15,600 bases of DNA, taken from the NCBI GenBank assembly GCA_900550295.1, contig URRM01000035.1, forward strand, positions 1 to 15,600, read 5' to 3'. Both the position numbers and the translations under genes were made by a program. The notes below the pieces were generated by a model. That model had not been told where the DNA came from and searched no databases. It was given only the letters and a program-made list of their open reading frames with translations. This DNA is from an uncultured bacterium (GTDB lineage: Bacteria > Cyanobacteriota > Vampirovibrionia > Gastranaerophilales > Gastranaerophilaceae). Shown in pieces: positions 9,013 to 13,901 of this stretch; within the stretch, counting starts at the first letter, position 1; each line of letters opens with the position of its first letter.

Positions 9013-9040
9013 ATTATACCAAGAAAAGAATTGATGTAAA
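9013..9040 (-). promoter_or_regulatory. Promoter of the tig-clpP-clpX-polA cluster
   Basis: On the minus strand, TTTACA (9035-9040) and a perfect TATAAT (9013-9018) are 16 bases apart, and a TG one base before the -10 makes it an extended -10. Transcription would begin near 9006, giving a short leader of about 25 bases that carries the AGGTG ribosome binding site of tig. Confidence 0.75.
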
Positions 9041-9050
9041 GTTGTTTACA
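9035..9050. promoter_or_regulatory. Inverted repeat over the tig -35 element (possible operator)
   Basis: TGTAAA-gttg-TTTACA is a perfect 6-base inverted repeat with a 4-base centre. One arm is the -35 hexamer of the tig promoter. A protein bound here would block RNA polymerase. The stem is too short and AT-rich for a terminator. The regulator is not identifiable from the sequence. Confidence 0.35.
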
Positions 9051-9073
9051 AATATAAGGAGGAGTTGTATCGA

Positions 9074-9154
9074 TTGGAAATCAATGAAATTCTGAAATAT
9101 GTTCAGAATAATATTAGAGTTATGTTTTCAATATTATGTCATTACAAGAAGTAA
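9074..9154 (+). CDS. Possible 26-aa small ORF in the tig-pilin spacer
   Basis: A strong AAGGAGGAG (9056-9064) stands 9 bases before a TTG codon that opens 26 codons ending in TAA. The peptide begins M-E-I-N-E-I-L-K-Y-V-Q-N-N-I-R-V, which resembles the first helix of Cro/CI-type regulators, then stops after H-Y-K-K. It could be a real micro-peptide, the broken start of a lost regulator gene, or chance. No promoter on this strand was recognised. The rest of the 9155-9217 stretch holds nothing I can identify. Confidence 0.25.
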   Translation: MEINEILKYVQNNIRVMFSILCHYKK

Positions 9155-9225
9155 AATGGCGAAGTAATCCAAAATTCCTTAATTTTCCTCGCTCAACTTT
9201 CTTAGTTTATTAGAATTAAAAAAAA

Positions 9226-9253
9226 CAGAGGCGGTGTGAATACACCGCCTCTG
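9226..9253 (-). terminator. Intrinsic terminator of the prepilin-like gene, probably bidirectional
   Basis: A perfect 12-base GC-rich stem (CAGAGGCGGTGT / ACACCGCCTCTG) closes a 4-base loop. On the minus strand it follows the prepilin-like stop by about 22 bases and leads straight into eight T residues. On the plus strand it is followed after a few bases by seven T residues, so it can also stop plus-strand transcripts. Confidence 0.92.
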
Positions 9254-9275
9254 AATAAGATTTTTTTAAACTTTA

Positions 9276-10067
9276 TTAGTTACAAGATTTATTTGTAGAC
9301 CAATTCAAAATAGTACCATTTTTACAATTGTAAGCACTCTCTTTATATGTTGCTTTTAAGAAATCAGCATTTTTATTTTCTAACACCCATTTTGTACAAG
9401 CTATAGCAGAATTAGTTAAATTACCGGAATCCGCATTTATTAAAGATGTACCTGAATAACTGAACAAGTAAACATCATCACAAGCAGCGCCCATACCTTT
9501 ACCAGGACCGTCTATGTCGAAATGCATAGAAAAGGTCATACCATAGGAATCACAATTGTAACCTGATGCAATCCTATCTGTATTTGCTGACATCGCCATT
9601 GATGTCCCGTCAGCAAGTTTTACTTTATAATAGGCTTCACCAAGACTTGCCCCATCCCAACATTCTTTATTTGTAGCAGCAACCAAACCGCATTTTTTAG
9701 TAGTTTTCATATTTTCAAAAATGTGATTATACCAAACTGCAGCTTGTGATGCACTAGATGTTTCTCTTAGTGACCATGTACAATACGGTCCGTAAGTTGC
9801 AATTGCACGTCCAAAAGCTTCATCAATTGTAGCCCTTGCCTTTGTAACCTTTGTTACAACTTCCTGAGAGTTTGTACCTTGTTGCAAGTTCGGAATAGTA
9901 AGTGCTGACACAACACCAATAATACCGATTACAACAAGCATTTCAGCAAGAGTGAAGGCATTCAATCCTTTGACTCCATTCAAGATTTCTTGTTTTTGAG
10001 ATTTTGAAACCGGTTCAAAAATACATTCGTTTTGTATATTAAAAATTTGTTTTAATCTTTTAATCAT
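9276..10067 (-). CDS. Type IV pilin-like / pseudopilin protein, Cys-rich
   Basis: The 263-aa product has a prepilin processing site and a hydrophobic N-terminal helix: A37 | F38-T-L-A-E42, then MLVVIGIIGVVSALTIP. E42 is the conserved Glu5 of the mature protein. Ala, not Gly, precedes the cleavage point. The leader is long (37 residues, basic with one Cys) compared with the usual 5-10 of type IVa pilins. The mature part (about 226 residues) is a soluble domain with eight Cys residues, implying disulfides outside the membrane, and ends in S-C-N. It would be processed by a PilD-type peptidase and assembled by, or associated with, a type IV pilus or type II secretion-like machine. No assembly genes are nearby, so it may be a stand-alone minor pilin. 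AGAGGTGAAAT precedes the ATG. It has its own promoter and terminator. Confidence 0.85.
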   Translation of the reverse strand: MIKRLKQIFNIQNECIFEPVSKSQKQEILNGVKGLNAFTLAEMLVVIGIIGVVSALTIPNLQQGTNSQEVVTKVTKARATIDEAFGRAIATYGPYCTWSLRETSSASQAAVWYNHIFENMKTTKKCGLVAATNKECWDGASLGEAYYKVKLADGTSMAMSANTDRIASGYNCDSYGMTFSMHFDIDGPGKGMGAACDDVYLFSYSGTSLINADSGNLTNSAIACTKWVLENKNADFLKATYKESAYNCKNGTILNWSTNKSCN

Positions 10068-10158
10068 ATTTCACCTCTTTTCTTCATCTTATCACGGGTT
10101 TTATTTTTAGTAAACTATATTTTTATTAGATTTTAAGCTCTTTTTAATTCTCTAGGTT

Positions 10159-10218
10159 AATAAGTTATAAAAAATTTAAAACAGTTCAACTTAACGACTT
10201 AACTCTTATAAACTTATT
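10159..10218 (-). promoter_or_regulatory. Structured 5' leader of the prepilin-like gene
   Basis: Within the roughly 158-base leader implied by the promoter at 10233-10261, arms at 10206-10218 and 10159-10170 can pair over 12 base pairs with one bulge, enclosing a 35-base loop that contains a GTTAAG direct repeat. There is no T-run after it, so it is not an intrinsic terminator. A role in mRNA stability or translation control is inference only. Confidence 0.35.
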
Positions 10219-10232
10219 GAATATAATACTCC

Positions 10233-10261
10233 ATTTTATCGTATTTTTACCCTTTTGTCAA
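10233..10261 (-). promoter_or_regulatory. Promoter of the prepilin-like gene
   Basis: On the minus strand there is a perfect TTGACA (10256-10261), a 17-base spacer and TAAAAT (10233-10238). Transcription would start near 10226, leaving an unusually long leader of about 158 bases before the ATG at 10067. It lies just past the terminator of the upstream gene set, so the prepilin-like gene is an independent unit. Confidence 0.75.
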
Positions 10262-10276
10262 TTGAAACAAAGCGCA

Positions 10277-10311
10277 AAAAGGGCGCTTGTCCGGTGGACA
10301 AGCGCCCTTTT
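10277..10311 (-). terminator. Intrinsic terminator of the four-gene cassette
   Basis: A perfect 16-base stem (AAAAGGGCGCTTGTCC and its complement) closes a 3-base loop about 10 bases after the stop of the 108-aa gene. On the minus strand it ends in TTTTT. The same stem followed by T residues works on the plus strand too, though no plus-strand gene reads into it. Plus-strand reading frames across this site are artefacts. Confidence 0.9.
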
Positions 10312-10321
10312 AAAAATCTTT

Positions 10322-10648
10322 CTATTGATAACCGCAAGAAGTTGCTACATTCTTATCAAATTGATTTTGGCAAGATTTCAATTCAGTTTCAACCATTTTC
10401 AACTGAGATTGATATTGCATCATCTGTTGATCCAATTTCTTTTCTAACAAATGCAATCTTTCTTTTCTTGCCTCCAACTGTTTAAGAACAGGACTATCAG
10501 CACTCAAGTCTGTACCTGCATTTATCAATTGTGCATCTTGCACTGTCAAATCTGATTTAGCCTGAGAAACAAGTTGAATTTTGTATTCCAAATCCAATCT
10601 TTGCGAGTTCAAAGTGAACATTCTCATTGAAGCTGTAAGTAAACCCAT
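10322..10648 (-). CDS. Short coiled-coil protein, same family as the 449-aa protein upstream
   Basis: I cannot name this 108-aa protein. It starts MGLLTASMRMFTLNSQRLDLEY and can be aligned without gaps to the first 34 residues of the 449-aa product: 10 identities, including M-G, R9, L13, E21-Y22, Q25, Q29-A30 and L34. A heptad-rich helix (about 54-95) follows and ends ...F-D-K-N-V..., matching the K-N-V-E-S end of the large protein. It looks like the large protein without its middle domain. No signal peptide or membrane segment is present. Two Cys lie near the C-terminus. AAAGGA precedes the ATG. It is 12 bases downstream of the 91-aa gene and is followed by a strong terminator, so it is the last gene of its transcript. 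Confidence 0.75.
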   Translation of the reverse strand: MGLLTASMRMFTLNSQRLDLEYKIQLVSQAKSDLTVQDAQLINAGTDLSADSPVLKQLEARKERLHLLEKKLDQQMMQYQSQLKMVETELKSCQNQFDKNVATSCGYQ

Positions 10649-10660
10649 TGTTTTATTCCT

Positions 10661-10936
10661 TTATCTGGTTTCGTTTAAGTTTTTGCCTTTCAAGAAGTTG
10701 TGTTGATTGTTTTCTGCAATCAATGCTTCCATACGGTTGAATTGATACTTATGATAATTTAGTCTGTATTGCGCCATTTTTAACTTTTTACGTACTGTTA
10801 AAGCTTCTTTTAACGCATTAACTATATCGTCTGCCATTGCCTTAATAGGATTATTTCTTACAAAATAATTTCTAGTATAAGCAAAGAAGTTCATAAGTCT
10901 TCTGAAGTTAGTCTGTAAAGCTTCTGATTGGAACAT
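10661..10936 (-). CDS. Small basic helical protein of unknown function
   Basis: This 91-aa protein is unrecognised. It is rich in Asn, Lys, Arg and aromatic residues (FFAYTRNYFVRNNP near the N-terminus), with a long basic amphipathic helix at about 30-75, no signal peptide and no Cys. I place the start at the ATG at 10936, because the AGGGGTG Shine-Dalgarno site ends 6 bases before it. The GTG at 10945 would lie inside that site. It sits between the 282-aa gene (348-base gap) and the 108-aa gene (12-base gap), so it is probably co-transcribed with the latter. The size and helical character would fit a chaperone or scaffold for its neighbours, but that is a guess. Confidence 0.65.
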   Translation of the reverse strand: MFQSEALQTNFRRLMNFFAYTRNYFVRNNPIKAMADDIVNALKEALTVRKKLKMAQYRLNYHKYQFNRMEALIAENNQHNFLKGKNLNETR

Positions 10937-10986
10937 ATCGTTCACCCCTTTTTAACTTTATAGATTGACCTTCACATATTTAAAAA

Positions 10987-11055
10987 CATGTTCTTTCCAA
11001 TAATTGCCTATGTTTTAGCATGTTTTGGTAAGTTTGTAACATGTCTTAATCATGT
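10987..11055. repeat. Four CATGT motifs at helical-turn spacing
   Basis: CATGT starts at 10987, 11019, 11040 and 11051. The steps are 32, 21 and 11 bases, close to three, two and one turns of B-DNA, so all copies would face the same side. They lie upstream of the 91-aa/108-aa pair and could be binding sites for a regulator. They could also be chance in AT-rich DNA. Confidence 0.3.
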
Positions 11056-11066
11056 ACAGTCTATCT

Positions 11067-11080
11067 TATCACCCGTGATA
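11067..11080. promoter_or_regulatory. TATCAC-CC-GTGATA palindrome (possible operator)
   Basis: A perfect 6-base inverted repeat with a 2-base centre lies 12 bases beyond the CATGT array, upstream of the 91-aa gene. A half-site-like CTTATCACGGG also occurs in the leader of the prepilin-like gene (about 10087-10097). The protein that would bind it is unknown. Confidence 0.3.
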
Positions 11081-11284
11081 CTCAAGAAAACAATGTTTCT
11101 CTTCATATCCGAATATTTTATCGGCATAGATTTTTTAAACTTTAGGCTTGAAGGCATAAAACTCCACAAATTGTAATAAAAGTTTACAATGGAAGTTAAA
11201 GTTCTTATAAATACGTTGTTTACGAAGATTTTATAAATTATTACTCTTAAATAAGTACGTGTTTCCATTACCGAATTTCTTCAA

Positions 11285-12133
11285 CTATAAGTTTTGGATT
11301 GCTTTTGAATCTGAATCCATACCTTCTTTTAACATTTTTCTTACGATTTCACCTTGTGTATCTAACATTTTGCATACTGTTTCAATGTTTCTAACCTTGT
11401 TAGAAAGAATTGTATCAGCGTTTGCCAAAATGTTTGAAGATACACTTTGGTAAGCAGATAAAGCAGCTGATGATGTACCTTGCATCAAGTTACCCATTAC
11501 AATTGCAGGTAAACCATATTCGCCTAAATAAGGAGCAGCAGCAGTCATGATACCGCCCCATCCTGATAAGATACCCGCCACCGGCATTACAACGTTTTGT
11601 AAGCCGATACCGTATCCGTTTGCTGTACCAACACCATAAGCTGTAGCACTTGCAACATCTGCGATTGCCCCGATTGATGATGCACCACCTGTTACAACAC
11701 CACTTGATGTACCGAAACCGCTTAAAGTATCAGTAATTGATGATGCACCACCTGTTGCAAAACCGCTTAATGACAATCCTGCAGCACCACTTGGAAAGCC
11801 TGAGTAATTACCTAAATTTCCAATACCAAATGCAGAAGTTGTACCGTTTACTTGTGCAGTAGAACCTGTAATTGGTGACCAGTACGATGTACCAGGGATA
11901 TTAAATGATTGTGTACCACCCAATGTTGTCATAAATGATGATGGAGCAAATAAGCTTGCAAGTTTATATAACGCACCACCTGCCAACTCAAAGCCTGTAC
12001 CTGAACTTGCAGAACCAGACACGGTTAAATCTCTTAATCGGTCATAAGTTTCGTACAATTGAACCTTTGCATCACCTGATGCAGCTCCGAATTTGTTTGC
12101 TATAACTAATAAACTATCATTTTTGTATGACAT
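11285..12133 (-). CDS. Glycine/serine/alanine-rich protein with a hydrophobic segment, unknown function
   Basis: I do not recognise this 282-aa protein. Residues 1-36 look helical and charged. Residues about 38-180 are low-complexity Gly/Ser/Ala/Thr-rich with aromatic spots (SFNIPGTSYW, GYGIGL). They include a 21-residue repeat built on L-S-G-F and T-G-G-A-S-S-I (copies of the latter at 127-133 and 148-154). Residues about 181-218 are hydrophobic and Gly-rich (VVMPVAGILSGWGGIM..., LPAIVMGNLM) and could insert in a membrane or pack as a glycine zipper. The C-terminus (about 233-282) is a charged helix, ending K-A-I-Q-N-L. There is no N-terminal signal peptide. GAGGT lies 6 bases before the ATG. 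It is preceded by an unusual structured leader and follows the 449-aa gene by 106 bases. Confidence 0.75.
   Translation of the reverse strand: MSYKNDSLLVIANKFGAASGDAKVQLYETYDRLRDLTVSGSASSGTGFELAGGALYKLASLFAPSSFMTTLGGTQSFNIPGTSYWSPITGSTAQVNGTTSAFGIGNLGNYSGFPSGAAGLSLSGFATGGASSITDTLSGFGTSSGVVTGGASSIGAIADVASATAYGVGTANGYGIGLQNVVMPVAGILSGWGGIMTAAAPYLGEYGLPAIVMGNLMQGTSSAALSAYQSVSSNILANADTILSNKVRNIETVCKMLDTQGEIVRKMLKEGMDSDSKAIQNL
11673..11756 (-). repeat. 21-base direct repeat inside the 282-aa gene, period 63 bases
   Basis: The 21 bases at 11673-11693 recur exactly at 11736-11756, a shift of 63 bases (21 codons), and encode the repeated T-G-G-A-S-S-I segment. Identity at the DNA level suggests a recent tandem duplication within the Gly-rich region, part of which has since diverged. 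Confidence 0.85.
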
Positions 12134-12154
12134 GATTTACCTCGTTAGGGGTTG

Positions 12155-12222
12155 TGCGTTACTAAATTTACTACTATCCGCTTTAGAAGTGCGCTTAAAT
12201 ATGTAACGCAACGCACTTCTAA
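12155..12222 (-). promoter_or_regulatory. Predicted H-type pseudoknot in the leader of the 282-aa gene
   Basis: In the minus-strand RNA an 11-base stem can form between 12212-12222 and 12183-12193. Inside its 18-base loop, 12203-12210 is perfectly complementary to 12155-12162 downstream, giving an 8-base second stem. The nesting is that of an H-type pseudoknot: 1-base first loop, 9-base junction, 20-base last loop. The last paired base is only 21 bases before the ATG and about 10 before the GAGGT ribosome site. No T-run follows, so it is not a simple terminator. Regulation of translation or mRNA processing between the 449-aa and 282-aa genes is inference. Confidence 0.5.
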
Positions 12223-12239
12223 GCTTCTTAATTTGTTTA

Positions 12240-13589
12240 CTATGATGAGAATGTTTTGAATGTTGATTCAACGTTCTTAGAAATAATACCTTTTACGGCA
12301 TCCATTTCTGTTGATAGAGCCTTTTGCTCAGTTTCTAATTGTTTCAATCTCAATTCTAACTGTCTATCTTGTTCTTGAATTACAGATGTCTTAGCGTTGA
12401 TATCAGCCATTGATTTTTCGTAACAAGTTACATCATAATTGTATTGATTCATCGCATCATTGTATGCTTTTTCATCAGTAATTTCTTCAGATTTAACATT
12501 AAATGTATCGCTCATTGTGCTCAATTTAATGTTAGAAAAACGTCCTGAACCTGATGAGTCATCCATGATTGCATAATCAGTGTTTTCAACCTTTTGCGAA
12601 ATTGTTGTCGCATAGTATTGGTTCATTGGTGATTGGAAGTCAATTGTTGATGAAATTTGGAATCTGTCATCTTTTACATTAACTTGTCCACTTGCAATAC
12701 AAGCATCTAAGTCTGATTTCTTAGCGAAATACATTTGGTTACCGGTTTTCTTGTAAACATATATTTCACCATCGTCAACACCATCAAACTGTTCAGGGAA
12801 ATCATTTCTGATTTGTTCTAATGCAGCTGCTTGTTCTTTGTCGTTTTTATCATACACTTCAGCTTTTGAGTTACCAACCATATAGTAGTTATTTTGTTTA
12901 TCATTGATTGTTTGAGTTGCAAAAGCATCATTTGTATTGAAATTTTTAGCATCAGTCATATCTTTATCTGATACGACATAAGTTGTTTTACCATTTACGG
13001 TACAAGCGTATAATGACTTGCCAGTTTCCAAAGCTGTTAAATTATTAGCTTTCAAATATGCAGCATATTCTGTACTATTTGTATCAACTAATGTTGGTGT
13101 TACATCTTCTTGAGTAATGTTACCTGTACCGTCGTCTACGTTCATCTTGAATTTTCTGTTTGTATCAGAACCTTTTACAACAATACTACCGTCAGCACCT
13201 ACAGCGTTGTTTGTTGCAGAGTATTCATGTTCTGTAATAGCTTGTGCTTGAGGGTTTGTATTCTTAGCTTGAACACCTTTAAATGTGTCTTGATTGTAGT
13301 AGTAAGTAATTTGTTTATTGTACCTTACTCCATCAATATCCTTATCTACTGACTGTACATTAGAAATTGTGTAATCATTGTAACCATCACTGAATGAGTA
13401 CTGTACAGTTGTGTAATCAGTTGTGTTAGGACATGTCGGAATTGACAAACTTAACATTTGGTTCCACAAAGTAGCAGATTGGTTACCTAATGCAGTACGA
13501 GCTTGATTGATTTGTTGACCTTCATATTCAACGTTTGTTTTTCTTGCGGTAAGACCTAAGTATCTTGCCTGTGATGCTGCCATACCCAT
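12240..13589 (-). CDS. Coiled-coil-flanked protein with variable middle domain, unknown function
   Basis: This 449-aa protein has no assigned function that I know. The N-terminus MGMAASQARYLGLTARKTNVEY plus about 25 further residues forms a helix shared with the 108-aa protein downstream. The middle (about 55-340) is Asn/Asp/Thr/Tyr-rich and beta-like, with two Cys in CTVNGKTTYVVSDKD and IPTCPN segments. The last 75 residues form a strong heptad coiled coil (QEQDRQLELRLKQLETEQKA region), ending K-N-V-E-S-T-F-K-T-F. There is no signal peptide. The helix-variable domain-helix plan resembles axial filament proteins such as flagellin or secretion tip proteins in architecture only. I recall similar proteins in several copies in Gastranaerophilales. 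AGGAG lies 9 bases before the ATG. It is the first gene of the cassette. Confidence 0.78.
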   Translation of the reverse strand: MGMAASQARYLGLTARKTNVEYEGQQINQARTALGNQSATLWNQMLSLSIPTCPNTTDYTTVQYSFSDGYNDYTISNVQSVDKDIDGVRYNKQITYYYNQDTFKGVQAKNTNPQAQAITEHEYSATNNAVGADGSIVVKGSDTNRKFKMNVDDGTGNITQEDVTPTLVDTNSTEYAAYLKANNLTALETGKSLYACTVNGKTTYVVSDKDMTDAKNFNTNDAFATQTINDKQNNYYMVGNSKAEVYDKNDKEQAAALEQIRNDFPEQFDGVDDGEIYVYKKTGNQMYFAKKSDLDACIASGQVNVKDDRFQISSTIDFQSPMNQYYATTISQKVENTDYAIMDDSSGSGRFSNIKLSTMSDTFNVKSEEITDEKAYNDAMNQYNYDVTCYEKSMADINAKTSVIQEQDRQLELRLKQLETEQKALSTEMDAVKGIISKNVESTFKTFSS

Positions 13590-13673
13590 AAGCGGTTTCT
13601 CCTATTCTTTTTTATAACTACTTTCTTCTCTTTTTTCGTATTTTCGACTATTTATACTTTCTTTTTGTCTTTA

Positions 13674-13702
13674 ATGACAGTTGGCTAAAAGTCAACTATA
13701 AT
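13674..13702 (+). promoter_or_regulatory. Upstream promoter candidate with an inverted repeat in the spacer
   Basis: ATGACA (13674-13679) and TATAAT (13697-13702) are exactly 17 bases apart on the plus strand. The spacer is almost entirely an inverted repeat, AGTTGGC-taaaa-GTCAACT (13679-13697; six of seven positions match, the seventh would be G-T). A repressor or a DNA-distorting activator bound there would control this promoter. A transcript would have a leader of about 190 bases before the ligase gene. Confidence 0.4.
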
Positions 13703-13823
13703 CATGGTTATTATACGGTATGTTTACATTTTTTTACATTAATACTCGACAAAAATCCCCCTTATAATGTATGCAAATATTAAAATCTCATACATGTATA
13801 TTAATATTACATATATAGTAAAA

Positions 13824-13853
13824 TTGACATTACTACATCATTTAGTCTATAAT
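13824..13853 (+). promoter_or_regulatory. Main promoter of the fatty-acid ligase gene
   Basis: A perfect TTGACA (13824-13829) and a perfect TATAAT (13848-13853) are separated by 18 bases. Transcription would begin near 13860, giving a short leader of about 42 bases with the AGGTGAGG ribosome site at its end. Such a close match predicts strong housekeeping-type expression. Confidence 0.85.
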
Positions 13854-13901
13854 ACTAGGACATTCTTAATGGATGAGTTATTTATTATATAGGTGAGGAA
13901 G

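Larger units (their letters stand above)
10937..11284. other. Intergenic region between the 282-aa and 91-aa genes
   Basis: This is a 348-base AT-rich gap without a convincing gene. Open frames of 62 and 72 codons exist on opposite strands but have no homology I recognise. The minus-strand one starts 16 bases after the 282-aa stop and has only a weak GAAG as ribosome site. The gap holds four CATGT motifs, a TATCAC-CC-GTGATA palindrome and a 7-base inverted repeat ATTGTAA/TTACAAT (11170-11190). No strong terminator was seen after the 282-aa gene. For the 91-aa gene a TATAAA lies about 25 bases before the start, but no good -35 accompanies it. Confidence 0.5.
13590..13892. other. Divergent regulatory region between the 449-aa gene and the fatty-acid ligase gene
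   Basis: About 300 AT-rich bases without a gene. Besides the consensus ligase promoter (13824-13853), it holds a second plus-strand promoter candidate at 13674-13702 and an inverted repeat filling that promoter's spacer. TATAAT (13697-13702) and ATTATA (13710-13715) face each other across 7 bases, so the second could serve as the -10 for the 449-aa gene, although its -35 is weak. A perfect ATACATGTAT palindrome lies at 13790-13799. No hairpin terminator was seen. Confidence 0.5.

Noticed and set aside
10217..10485. Two overlapping plus-strand reading frames of 76 codons
   Set aside because: Both run through the 16-bp terminator hairpin and the antisense of the 108-aa gene, lack ribosome sites and do not look like proteins.
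10937..10945. GTG at 10945 as start of the 91-aa protein
   Set aside because: It overlaps the AGGGGTG ribosome site; the ATG at 10936 is correctly spaced.
10988..11176. 62-codon plus-strand reading frame in the same gap
   Set aside because: No ribosome site or promoter, and it overlaps the opposite frame in AT-rich DNA; most likely chance.
11050..11268. 72-codon minus-strand reading frame after the 282-aa gene
   Set aside because: It has only a weak ribosome site, no recognisable motif and lies across the CATGT array and palindrome. Kept only as part of the intergenic description; not excluded outright.
12183..12222. The 11-bp stem as an intrinsic terminator after the 449-aa gene
   Set aside because: The loop is 18 bases and no T-run follows on the transcribed strand; the pseudoknot reading fits better.
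13893..13901. GTG at 13893 as start of the fatty-acid ligase
   Set aside because: The GTG is part of the AGGTGAGG ribosome site, which is well spaced for the ATG at 13902.
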